A DNA stretch of 21,981 bases from Owenia fusiformis (Eukaryota; Annelida; Polychaeta; Sabellida; Oweniidae), in contig CAIIXF020000338.1 in the NCBI GenBank assembly GCA_903813345.2, forward strand, positions 1 through 21,981, given 5' to 3'. Shown in pieces: positions 10,101-19,414 of the stretch; positions within the stretch are counted from its first letter, which is position 1; each line of letters opens with the position of its first letter. Position numbers and translations under genes: made by a program. The notes beneath the pieces are model-generated. The model had not been told where the DNA came from. It saw only the letters and a list, made by a program, of their open reading frames with translations, and ran no database searches.

Positions 10101-13100
10101 TTTTGTGCCACACTGGTTTTAGATAGCTGCAGTGTCCATTCTTCAAAAACAATACAACAAGAATGCACTCATCTTTCTTACTACTGTACATTCATATTCT
10201 TTAAGGTGAAAACGGTCTTAAATTGACCAATTTTTCAAAAATTCAAATCTGACTTTAAATTTTACAATTGACCTTCAATGACCTTCTCAAAGTAAAGAGG
10301 GTCTAAAAGGTATTTTTCAACTTGCTTCGAATTGACCGAATTTTCAAAATCACCTACAAGTTCTTAGAAGTCAAATCTGACTTTTGAATTGACATTTGAA
10401 CTCTCCAGTTCAAAAAGTTCAAAACGGCATTTTTCAACTTGCTTCATATAATCATTTTCTTTTCAAGATTTGACTTGAACTACACGGTGATGACATTTTG
10501 TAATGGCAATGCCTTGTTCTACATGTTGTTACTTCATGATTTCTTTATGAAGTATTGGCTTCGTACCGCATACCCTTGTACGTGGGTGGTGATGCAGTTT
10601 TTGAAGGGTTCAATTTTTAAAGTTTTAAAAGATTATTCAATTTTAATGCTATCTGAGGTATAAATACATTCATAGTATCCATAGATGTGAACTTCGTCTA
10701 GTGAAAGATAGATAGATAGATACAGAGTCATAAAATAAAGTCAGAATTGTTAATTTTTTGTTTTTCATTGATTGTCAAAATAGCCCCATTCAAAGGACTT
10801 TTCAATAGAGAAAAATCCATTCTAAATAAGTTTTAAATATGTCGGGGTATCATTTTATTTAATCACAGCATGATTAAAGATAATTGTAGTCTCGGGAATC
10901 GTAAATTCACGTTTTAGTGTAGATTGGTTCTATAGTGAACGAGCATTTCAATTAGGCAATTTTTATCAAAATAGCAAAGGTAAACAATTTTGCAATTCTG
11001 GCCTTATTTATGACTAAAAAAATGTTGGATCTATAAGACATACACGTAGGTCTACAAGTGCATTAATGCACCTACAATTCATATGATCAGAATAATCTGA
11101 AACGTTAGAATTGAACTCTTCAAAGAATGTATCATGCCCCAAGTACGCCGGCACGTGGGTACAAGGTATATGGTTTTTCATACAAAGCCCGAGGTATTGA
11201 CTGAGAATATAAAGTGATCGAGTACGTGACAATATCATAATCACACAAGGCCATAATTACACAAGGCCGTATACATATTGTCAAAGGGTAAAACCCAACG
11301 CATTAAACTGTTTATTCCATAAAAATTCCAATCAGCAAAAACAATCCAATAAAATTTGAAATGAACAAAAAATGCAACAAATGTTTGGCCAAACCATTGG
11401 AGAAAATTATTATTTGCATGTACTCTGTATACAGTGGTACCTGTATCAATACCTACTACATATAACACTATCCGAAAGATCATTTACAGCAAACTCCTTA
11501 ACATAAGGCACTTTGGAAACCCCCAATATGGTTGATGATAAAGAAAGATACACATGGGAAGAGTTAATTCAAACAAGATGGTATTGAATCATGTTTGTTG
11601 AAACATCGCAAATGTGTAATATTTCAAATATTCATTTACACTATACAATTCAAATATATAAACAAGTATTTCCTCTTATGTGTTTTACTAGGTGTTAAAC
11701 ATATTTATGTTTTACTGTACATACTTTACACGACCCAGTCATGTTGACATATCCATGCTCATTTCTATAATACGCAATTATGCAACAATGAATACACAGA
11801 GTATCTAGCACTCACCCATGTAGAATATATCATGCCATCTATGGAACATATATAACTCTATCTATAAACATGATTGCATAAAATAGGGTACATCTAAATG
11901 TCGCTCTAAGTGACATCTTTTCATACACTTCACACTAAGGTCATGGCCTATGAGGTAAAAATGACAAATGGATTATCAGATAATGCTTATCTCATTTAGA
12001 TCATTTTTTCTTTTTGGAAATCAATCATGTGACATAGCTCAATGTTTTCGTGCATTAATCTCATTAAAAAATTGCTATTTTTGCTAAAAAATTCGGCCTA
12101 AAAAAAAGTTATTGTTTTTGGATTATCCTAATCCCAAAGTAATCAAGTTTTCCTTTTTAGAGGTAGATCATTCCTTACAATAAATTGTAATTTTGCCATA
12201 AAAGCTGAAATAAAATGCTGCATTTAGGTGAAAATTGCGTCCGATTTAGGGAAAATTAGTGAAGATGGTTGGATTAGGAACAGCCTAAGAGATAATCCAT
12301 TCAACTTGATTATTATCCTACTGTCATTTATAGAAGACAAGACATGGATCTAACAGAACCATTTGTTTTTGTGGTTAAAGTATTCTTAGAATTAAAGATA
12401 TAGCCCTTTGAAAATGGCTTGCCATATCTTACCTGCTCCTTTATCTCAATCAGTAAACATGGCTTTTGAATATAACAAACATTCGTTATTCCATAAATTC
12501 CCCTATCTACTTTTATAAACGTATTCGACTTATTAGAATATCTGTTGCTGTACTTGTATTAACGGAAACATTTTGAATTTTTGAAGAAATTTGCATTCCT
12601 GCTGTCTGGGAGACCGGATTCAAGTTATACAGCATCAAGCTATTGGAATAATGACCCGGCCCATGTTCCATCTCGAGCGAGACTTGATACTAAATACATG
12701 TAGGTATTTTAGTTCACTTTTTATTTATAAAGTTTGAGTCTTTCAGTCATTATAGCTTTGCTGATGAGTAAAACTAGAAAACAATTGTGTGTTACTTGAA
12801 TCGATGTTTCTCATTTAAGAAGCTACACTGAAGGCATTGGTGCCTGGGCACCTCATTTTATCAACAAAGCGCAATGGATACAGGCTGACCTTGGAAAAGT
12901 TATGAAGGTCACCGGAATCATCACACAAGGAAGGAACATAGATGGCGATCCGAGAGGTCCAGGAGTCAACCAATGGGTCACATCCTATAAACTATTGTAC
13001 AGTAGAGATGGAAATAGGTTTAGAGAATATAAAAAGGTCATTCATTTTTCAATTTCTTGAATGTCCCACATATCCTGAAACCGATTGTCTAATCTTGTAT

Positions 13101-16100
13101 GAATACCATCAATGTGTATCTAGATGTAAGATTATTATCTGATCTTATTATAGTGATAGTGATAATCGAATAGCTTGGGATAGTTTCTAAAATATCAAAC
13201 CTGTAAAGTCACTTTAATCAACATTAGCATCATGTCAAGAGCAATCAGGTATTGCTCCTTTTTAGTTTTAAAATAAACCGCCATTTCCTTTTTGGGTTGT
13301 GTCCAATTGCAATCTTACAATGGTATCCTGAAACGTGATTTTATTTTAAAGGTTTTGCCTGGGAACCATGATAGTGACTCGTACGCAACACAAATGATTG
13401 ATGCAGTAGAGGCCAGGTATATCCGCATCAATCCGCAGGCATGGAACCATCCAAACTGGATGGCAATGCGCTTTTGTGTCCTCGGATGCTCAATGGGTAA
13501 ATATATTGCTTTTTGAATTTCAAAAAAGTATTAAAAGGTATTTACCATATATCGTTACTACTAAATTATCAAAGCATCAATAGCAATAACCTGAATTTTA
13601 GAGTACATTATATTATTTCAAAAAATATTGGAAGCGGTCCGAAAATGGCAAAATGCCCCAAAATGGCTAAAAGTAGTGGCTAGAAATTTGCTGAAATCAA
13701 GGAAATTTATCTCAATCAGTAAACATGGCTTTTGAATATAACAAACATGCGTTACTCCATAAATTCCCCTACCTACTTTTATAAACGTATTCGACTTATT
13801 AGAATATCTGTTGCTGTACTTGTATTAACGGAAACATTTTGGATTTTTGAAGAAATTTGCATTCCTGAAAGACTGCTGTCTGGGAGACCGGATTCAAGTT
13901 ATACGGCATCAAGCTATTGGAATAATGACCCGGCCCATGTTCCATCTCGAGCGAGACTTGATACTAAATACATGTAGGTATTTTAGTTCAGTTTTTATTT
14001 ATAAAGTTTGAGTCTATCAGTCATTATAGCTTTGTTGATGAGTAAAACTAGAAAACAATTGTGTGTTACTTGAATCGATATTTCTCATTTAAGAAGCTAC
14101 ACTGAAGGCATTGGTGCCTGGGCACCACATTTTATCAACAAAGCGCAATGGATACAGGCTGACCTTGGAAAAGTTATGAAGGTCACCGGAATCATCACAC
14201 AAGGAAGGAACATAGATGGCGATCCGAGAGGTCCAGGAGTCAACCAATGGGTCACATCCTATAAACTATTGTACAGTAAAGATGGAAATAGGTTTACAGA
14301 ATATAAAAAGGTCATTCATTTTTCAATTTCTTGAATGTCCCACATCACCTGAAACTGATTGTTTAATCTTGTATGAATACCATCAATGTGTATCTAGATG
14401 TAAGATTATTATCTGATCTTATTATAGTGATAATGATACTCGAATAGCTTGGGATAGTTTCCAAAATATCAAACCTGAAAAGTCACTTTAATCAACATCA
14501 GCATCATGTCAAGAGGAATCAGCTATTGCTCCGTTTTAGTTTCAAAATAAACTACCATTTCCTTTTTGGGTTGTGTCCAATTGCAATCTTACAATGGTAT
14601 CCTGATACGTGATTTTATTTTAAAGGTTTTGCCTGGGAACCATGATAGTGACTCGTACGCAACACAAATGATTGATGCAGTAGAGGCCAGGTATATCCGC
14701 ATCAATCCGCAGGCATGGAACCATCCAAACTGGATGGCAATGCGCTTTGGTGTCCTCGGATGCTCAATGGGTAAACATATTGCTTTTTGAATTTCAAAAA
14801 AGTATTATAAGGTATTTACCATATATTGTTACTACTAAATTATCAAAGCATCAATAGCAATAACCTGAATTTAGAGTACAACATTGATTTATTAATATGA
14901 TATATGGGTGTTGCCCAATCGGTTCTTAGTATATTTATAAAATGCCATTTATTCACTTGTTCTGCTATTCATTATGAAAGCATATAATCAAAATAAAAAA
15001 GATACTTGTATTAATTAAACAGAGGAATTGGGGAATTTGGCTCTCGGGAAACCTGCCTCCCAATTTTCAGAATATTTGCCACAACCGTTTCCTGCTGGAC
15101 TCGCTGTTGACGGTGTTGAAGATGGAGATTTTGAACATGGCTCATGTGCAAATACAAACCATGGTGGAAGGTTGACCTTCAAGCTGTCTATCCCATTGGA
15201 TCTGTTAAGTTGTATAATAGGAAGTGTGACGTAGACAATTGTGGGGGTGGACCCTCCGACATTGTTGAAGGTATTAACAATTGATTCACCGATAATGTGA
15301 GGGCCCACATAACTTGGTGCTGTTGATTGTTGACAGCGTGAATAGATGTTTGGTTTGCATTATTCTAACCAAAGATGATAGCAAAGTGAAGCGAAACGAT
15401 CCGGATACATTGGTAAAACATATCGCATAAACAAACGTGCTACACATTAACTCCGAAACATATACAATTCTTTGTGATATTGATTAAAAAAACTGACTGA
15501 TGTCGATCGATTACTTCGTTTGATTTATTGATGATACCCGTGTCTCATTTTCATAGATCGTCTTTCGAACTTTAAAATTGAAGTAAGCAAAAACGCTAAC
15601 GACTGGGAGTTATGCGTCTTCTATAGAAATGCAGCACTTGAACACTGCAAGGACAGTTGTCAGAGGTTTTACTGCCCAAGTAGAATGAAAGGACGCTATG
15701 TTAGGGTTCAGCTGCAAGACACAAATTGGCTCACTCTCTGTGAAGTTGCTGTTTTTCGGCCATCTAGTAATTATTCATATTTATCAATGTACAATTACAC
15801 AATTTATTGTCCCGGTCATACACATGTGATAATTCAAATTTAATTTTAGAAAAGCACAAGTATGACCCGATTTAAAAAAAACAGCTGTTATATTTGCAAT
15901 CCATCAGAATTGAAGTACACAAATAAAGAAGACTAAAAAAAGCAATTATTTCATTTCAGAAATAAATAATCTTGCTCTTGGTAAGCCTGCCACACAATCG
16001 TCAAATCACCCTTGGTCTGGCACCACTGCTGCAGCAGCAGTTGATGGCAATATAGATGGCGATACTGTGCATTTCTCCTGTATACACACTGATGATGGTG

Positions 16101-16720
16101 ATATAAATCCATGGTGGAAAGTAGACCTAGGTTCCGTGAAAACTATTGGATCCGTGGCTCTATTTAATAGGCAGTGTCGTGGAAGTGACAATTGTGGTAC
16201 TGATCTAGCGGATGTAGAGGGTATATAGTTTTATCTTTACTGTTGATATTTTTTATAAAACTACAGACTATTTCTTGAGTTTAAACGTCCATAGAATGAT
16301 ACCCCTTTTTCACACAAATCCAATAAGCAGATTAGTAAATGTAGTTCAAACGAAATCATACGAGGGAGGAACTGGCCATATGATGTATATAAAGCATATG
16401 TACATGTGTTGGACATCCATAATATTATGTTTCTCAGAAATCTATATGCCTAAACCTAGCAACACTTTTAAGCGAATAAAACCATGGAGTCTTAGAATGA
16501 AAAATATACATTTTTAGAGCGACTGAAGAACTTCAAAATTGAAGTGAGTCAAGACGGCTCCAGCTGGGATCTATGCGTTCACTTCACAAGTTCATTGACG
16601 TCATGTGGGAAGGATTGGCAGATTTTCCAATGCCCAAATGGTCTGTCTGGACGTTATGTGAGATTGCACCAACCAGGTTTGTTTCTGACCCTCTGTGAAG
16701 TCGCTGTATTTGAACCGTGA
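7133..16720 (+). CDS. Multi-exon secreted lectin-type gene: signal exon - Cys exon - F5/8C - F5/8C - FTP - FTP (joined exons, damaged)
   Basis: Reconstructed by eye from domain homology and GT/AG splice sites. Exons: 7133-7199, 7419-7484, 12587-12699, 12820-13036, 13352-13496, 13853-13973, 14094-14310, 14626-14770, 15023-15270, 15557-15766, 15960-16220, 16518-16720. All module borders are phase-1 introns. Each splice joins in frame except where the first F5/8C exon (8-nt deletion) and the first FTP exon (1-nt deletion) shift frame. The last exon ends CEVAVFEP then TGA at 16718-16720. AATAAA hexamers follow at 16762 and 16794. Family knowledge suggests an extracellular carbohydrate- or cell-surface-binding protein. 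As written, a full-length message would be prematurely terminated, so it is either a decaying gene, one that skips exons, or a partly mis-assembled locus. Confidence 0.6.
7419..7484 (+). CDS. Short Cys-containing exon, CGGSVWTETG motif, phase 1-1
   Basis: A 66-nt exon with an AG acceptor after a T-rich tract (CTGTTTTTAAG) and a GTAGTT donor, encoding about 22 residues ending QCGGSVWTET. A related exon occurs in the minus-strand paralogue (20582-20641, WCGGTVWKET), in the same place relative to the lectin modules and with the same phases. That conservation is the main evidence that it is real. The domain is not one I recognise. It may be an N-terminal linker or a Cys-knot fragment. Confidence 0.55.
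7598..7820 (+). repeat. Left terminal inverted repeat of the Spy-like element
   Basis: Starts AGAGCAGGTAAGGTATGG and pairs with the reverse complement of 12217-12439. Similarity stops abruptly after GCAATTTTCACC and a few bases more. Confidence 0.85.
7821..9160. other. Interior of the Spy-like element, no gene seen
   Basis: AT-rich with no open frame of note. A 10-bp inverted pair, CAGCCTCGTC at 8402-8411 and GACGAGGCTG at 8525-8534, could mark a small foldback remnant; this is weak. Confidence 0.4.
9161..9276. repeat. Long imperfect hairpin (about 50-bp arms)
   Basis: The left arm from 9161 (GTTATGTCACTATCGTGGCA...) pairs with the reverse complement of the right arm ending at 9276. The outer 20 bases are almost perfect and the inner part has mismatches around a short loop (about 9212-9222). 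It lies 4 bp from the MITE-like element at 9281. Confidence 0.85.
9281..9519. mobile_element. MITE-like element with 23-bp perfect inverted ends
   Basis: TATAACATACCTATGATGAT plus GTA at 9281-9303 is matched exactly by its reverse complement at 9497-9519, giving a 239-bp unit nested in the larger element. The flanking/terminal TATA is palindromic, so a TA-type target duplication is possible but cannot be separated from the ends. No coding capacity. Confidence 0.6.
9397..9428. promoter_or_regulatory. CCAAT-CRE-CCAAT motif cluster inside the MITE
   Basis: A perfect CRE palindrome TGACGTCA (9406-9413) lies between GATTGGT (9397-9403) and ACCAATC (9422-9428), followed by a GC-rich AGCGGGCGCGGGC stretch from about 9437. 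This is the layout of NF-Y/CREB-type promoters. No gene start is visible downstream, so activity is conjecture. Confidence 0.35.
9520..10562. other. Interior of the Spy-like element, no gene seen
   Basis: Non-coding. 10200-10450 is enriched in degenerate repeats built on TTGACC, TTCAAAA and AAATCTGAC, and TTTTTCAACTTGCTTC occurs twice (about 10315 and 10430). The open frame at 10439-10663 matches no family I recognise. Confidence 0.4.
10563..11175. repeat. Degenerate inverted repeat pair (10563-10640 / 11088-11175)
   Basis: The right arm, reversed, aligns to the left arm over about 80 bases (shared TACCTTGTAC-, GATACA/GATGCA-, TTTGAAG(A/G)GTTCAATT-, GATTATTC-type blocks). The left arm lacks a segment that in the right arm lies between two GTAC tetramers. 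A GATA microsatellite sits between them at about 10704-10722. Confidence 0.5.
11176..12216. other. Interior of the Spy-like element, no gene seen
   Basis: AT-rich non-coding DNA. Minus-strand open frames at 11014-11244 and 11241-11483 show no recognisable domain, no DDE-type motif spacing and no similarity to the neighbouring genes. Confidence 0.4.
12217..12439 (-). repeat. Right terminal inverted repeat of the Spy-like element
   Basis: Read on the minus strand it starts GGAGCAGGTAAGATATGG and aligns without gaps to the left repeat for over 200 bp. The outermost base differs (G against A on the left). Confidence 0.85.
12587..13496 (+). pseudogene. F5/8 type C (discoidin) domain, cassette copy 1, frameshifted
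   Basis: Three exons: 12587-12699, 12820-13036, 13352-13496. Exons 2 and 3 encode the typical discoidin core (AWAPHF, WIQADLGK, TGIITQGR, WVTSYKLLYS, then EARYIRINPQAW and a final VLGC). Exon 1 is 8 nt shorter than in copy 2 (CCTG|CTGTCT against CCTGAAAGACTGCTGTCT), so its frame shifts and reaches a TAA within the exon. The domain can therefore not be made from this copy as written. The flanking modules use phase-1 borders, so skipping all three exons would be frame-preserving. Discoidin domains bind carbohydrates or membrane lipids at the cell surface. Confidence 0.75.
13853..14770 (+). CDS. F5/8 type C (discoidin) domain, cassette copy 2, intact
   Basis: Exons 13853-13973 (121 nt), 14094-14310 (217 nt) and 14626-14770 (145 nt) give 483 nt, exactly 161 codons, bounded by phase-1 introns. 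The domain opens with EICIPERLLSGRPDSSYTASS, carries WIQADLGK and EARYIRINPQAW, and closes VLGC. Both terminal Cys expected of the fold are present. The exon-1 acceptor is TTTTTGAAG at 13852. The exon-1 donor must be GTAGGT at 13974, because reading on to the next GT would meet a stop. It differs from copy 1 by few substitutions, one of them Gly for Cys before VLGC. It splices in frame into the following F-type lectin exon. Confidence 0.85.
15023..15766 (+). pseudogene. F-type lectin (FTP) domain 1 with a 1-nt frameshift
   Basis: Two exons, 15023-15270 and 15557-15766. The first half reads NLALGKPASQ, AGLAVDGVEDGDFEHGSC. Near 15160 the frame slips by one base, and the PWWKVDL, YPIGSVKLYNR part continues in another frame; as written a TAG is met at 15232-15234. 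The exon is 248 nt where a phase 1-1 exon must be a multiple of three, which independently indicates one missing base. The second exon (210 nt) is intact, with FKIEVS, WELC, GRYVRVQL and LTLCEVAVF, and ends at a phase-1 donor GTAATT. F-type lectins typically bind fucose. Assembly error cannot be excluded. Confidence 0.8.
15960..16720 (+). CDS. F-type lectin (FTP) domain 2, intact terminal module
   Basis: Exon 15960-16220 (261 nt) encodes NNLALGKPATQSS, AVDGN, VHFSCIHT, NPWWKVDL, SVALFNRQC and ends at a phase-1 donor. Exon 16518-16720 encodes RLKNFKIEVS, WDLC, GRYVRLHQ and LTLCEVAVFEP, then TGA. All the usual FTP landmarks are present: NLA-GK start, DG-H-SC, PWW-VDL, LCEV end. The canonical R-x-D-x4-R/K part of the fucose site is replaced by NRQCRGSDNCG, so sugar specificity is uncertain. 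The length of about 155 residues fits a single FTP domain. Confidence 0.85.
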
Positions 16721-16761
16721 TCAAATACAAGTTTTTGAAATGATTAGAGACCTTCAAAGCA

Positions 16762-16799
16762 AATAAAATTGTGAACATACATTGACGTTGAATAATAAA
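16762..16799 (+). terminator. Polyadenylation signals of the plus-strand lectin gene
   Basis: AATAAA at 16762-16767 and again at 16794-16799, 42 and 74 bases after the TGA stop. These are suitable positions for a short 3' UTR. Confidence 0.55.
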
Positions 16800-18598
16800 T
16801 ATTAATTGCTGTCATCAAAAATTAATTTGTTTTTGTCTCATATATAGGGTGACATACAATATGATAAATTATTGTGAAAGAAGGTCAATCTACAAGATGC
16901 TGTAACATATACTACAGTTATCTGGGGCTTGCGTTTGATAGGGGATGAGATTCAAGGGGTTGATTTGTCCGTTAAAACTTAATCTAGACATACATGTACC
17001 CACCCTGTGTAAGTTTTATAATACGGTAGATTACGATTATGCGTTATGATCTGTATATCAATTTTGCAGCAATCCTGGTTGTTACCTTTTGTGATTCATA
17101 CCTCATTTTAATTTGTAAGGTTTACCAGGTATTTTTTAACTTTTCATAACTTTTGAATTTGGTGCCAAAAACTTATGCCTAGTTTAGATTAGCCAATCAG
17201 AGCACTTCTTACAAAAGCGTTTGGGAGAGGCACACCTGGAGAATTTAGATTGACATTTACTTTATATCGAGCTGATTAAAATGGTCTATAAATGTAGGAC
17301 TAAGGTCCTAAGTTAGGATAGGATATGATTATGTTAACAGTACATGGCCTAGGACGACAAAATAAATCAAGTTAAATAGGGAGAGCAAGTTAGTTTTGAA
17401 CAGAAATAGACGGCTAGGTCAAGTGACCTTATTTTGCAAACTTTGTTGATTCCAATCAGCCTGCGAAATATTCAGAATTATGTCTCATTTTGTGCAGTGA
17501 ATATTACCAGCTTAAGGTAGCATACTAATTTTGCAGGGTTTCAGTTGAGGGTAGACATTCATAGCCATATGTGTACTATTATTACTTTGAGCACTTGCCA
17601 AAAGGTGGCATTAGTATTTGTCGAGCATCTACATGTAGTAGTTGTATGCATTATCTATTTAAGGTCAGATTGGTAGTAAGATTGAAAACTTTTTTGTTAG
17701 ATATTAACAGTATCTTGTTTGATAAACCATCTGAAAGACATTGGCTTCATTGTAAAAACTCATTGTACATATTTCATACTTATAGTTGGTTACATAATAT
17801 ATATATTTTAATTCAAATCATGTTTTATGTTATGATTGAGATCAGTGTGGTATGTATTATGTTATGATTGAGATCAGTGTGGCAGTCAGTTATCAGTAAA
17901 GAGAAGATAATAACAACCATCGCACTCCCTAGTCCTGGCCATACACTACAATAGTAATTTTAAGTATATTTAACATTTCATAATATTACGTCACGGATAG
18001 TTGAGAGTGAGCCCCGGTTGTTACAATATCAAAGACCAGTGATATACGAGTACATAACACATTAGTACCAATGAACAACTATACAAAATTCAAGAGGAGT
18101 TTATTTAATTCAAGAATGGGTTGAATATGATGACAGAAAAATATTTGATTATAAAATAATACTAGTATTGCCTAAAACAAAAACTCACTGTGTTTGGTCA
18201 GTTTTTCATGAATAAACGTACTTTAGTTATCTATTAATTTCGAATGGGTATTTAGAAGTTTACTTTGGTATGTTTTAGTTTATTTTTATCGGCATCATAA
18301 TTCTCAAGTTCGTAGCATTGCATTTTAAAAAAGAATCCTAACTCAATCTCCACCTATTTTGAGTTATACCTATAACTTTAATATCTCGGGCTCTGGTGTG
18401 GCGACAGATAGGAACATCTTTCTTAATTCAAAGGTCAATTTTTCAAATGCATTTTTTCCTATTGCTTTTGAAATGTAATTAGAAATTCTGAACGATCTAA
18501 ATTATATTGGTTAATAATGAACAAATATTAACAGTAAACTATTTTTTTAGAAGACTGTATTTGTTAAACTTCCAGATGTTTCACAATGGTACAGTATT
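16800..18598. other. Intergenic region between convergent lectin genes
   Basis: No supported gene. A plus-strand open frame (17571-17867) has no recognisable domain. A 26-bp sequence (TTATGTTATGATTGAGATCA...) is tandemly repeated with a 32-bp period at 17825-17850 and 17857-17882. The rest is AT-rich unique-looking sequence. Confidence 0.5.
17825..17882. repeat. 32-bp tandem duplication
   Basis: Two identical 26-bp blocks (17825-17850, 17857-17882) separated by TATGTA. Confidence 0.8.
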
Positions 18599-19414
18599 TT
18601 ATGGCTCGAAAACAGCAACTTCACACAGTGTGAGAGTGCGTTTAAACTTTAAAACCTGATGCTGTACTTTAACATAGCGCCCATATAGGCCATTTGGGCA
18701 TTTAAACATCCGCCAATCATCTCCACATGTTCCCAACATCCGCTTTTGATGATAACATAGTTCCCAAGTCACATTATTCTTACTCACTTCAATTTTGAAG
18801 TTTTGTAGTTGTTCTAAAATGGTATAACCACTTAATTATACTCAGTAGATTGATTATTATGGAAATAAAAAATATAAACAGGACTGGAACTAATATTCCT
18901 CCACACAGCTAGGAAGTTAAAGTTTACATACGATTATATCATTTCTGATTATAAGTGATTATTGTGAACTACAGTATATCGCTAAACATTTTATATATTT
19001 TTATGAACGTTTATTTGAAGCACCCATTGAATCATGGTAAAATGTATGAACAAGTTAAATTACTCTTTGAAAAAACTTTCTTTGTAGCTCCAATACGTGT
19101 CCCTTTCAAAATAGATTTTTTCATAAGCTGTTTTACAATTATTTATGACACACCACCTTCTATGCGTATAGGGATACTGCCACAATGTTTACTGCCACGG
19201 CATTGCCTATTAAACAGAGCCACGGACCCAATGGCATGCTGAGAAAGTAAGTCGACCATCCACCATGGCTTTCTCTCACTTCTGGTTTGAATACAAGACA
19301 GGTGTTCAATGTCGCTATCTACATTTCCATCAATTGCAGCGGCCGCAGATGTACTAATACTGTGATCAATCGATGATGGTGTTGCAACTTTATCAAGTGC
19401 AAGACTGTTCAATT
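18599..19414 (-). CDS. F-type lectin domain B of the minus-strand gene, intact
   Basis: Exon 19414-19157 (258 nt) carries ELNSLALDKVATPSS, AIDGNVDSDIEHLSC, KPWWMVDL, SVALFNRQCRG and ends in a phase-1 donor GTGGTG. Exon 18813-18599 carries QNFKIEVSKNN, TWELC, DWRMFKCPNG, GRYVKVQH, LTLCEVAVFEP and TAA. It is fully open across both exons. It closely resembles the third gene at 21378-21981, so these two are recent relatives. Confidence 0.85.

Larger units (their letters stand above)
7598..12439. mobile_element. Spy-like DNA transposon, non-autonomous, 4842 bp, inserted between AAA and TTT
   Basis: The ends are about 223-bp terminal inverted repeats (7598-7820 and 12217-12439) that begin (A/G)GAGCAGGTAAG and are roughly 88% identical by eye. 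The tandem paralogue at 13701-13708 reads GGAAATTT with no insertion. The filled copy reads ...GGAAA, then the element, then TTTATC.... Thus no host base was duplicated or lost. Among eukaryotic TIR elements, insertion between AAA and TTT without a duplication is the described property of the Spy group. No transposase-like frame is visible inside, so this copy is non-autonomous or decayed. Internal repeats and foldbacks are annotated separately. It occupies intron 2 of the lectin gene. Confidence 0.8.
7500..14880. repeat. Tandem duplication of a 1.27-kb F5/8C exon cassette (copy 1 split by a transposon)
   Basis: Copy 1 is 7500-7597 plus 12440-13607 (1266 bp without the insertion). Copy 2 is 13608-14880 (1273 bp). 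The 97 bases 7501-7597 and 13609-13705 are identical, and the rest differs by a few percent. Each unit carries the end of an upstream intron, three F5/8C exons and part of the next intron. The 7-bp length difference is explained by an 8-bp difference in the first exon and a 1-bp difference near the end. Confidence 0.92.

Noticed and set aside
10439-11483. Small open frames inside the transposon as transposase remnants
   Set aside because: No catalytic motif or recognisable similarity; the lengths are what AT-rich random sequence gives.
7598-12439. Helitron as explanation for an insertion between A and T without duplication
   Set aside because: The element has long terminal inverted repeats and no TC start or CTRR hairpin end. 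The AAA|TTT target fits Spy better.
13872-13973. Alternative start of the second discoidin exon after AAAG at 13871
   Set aside because: It breaks the frame with the preceding phase-1 exons and removes the conserved first Cys. The acceptor at 13852 keeps both.
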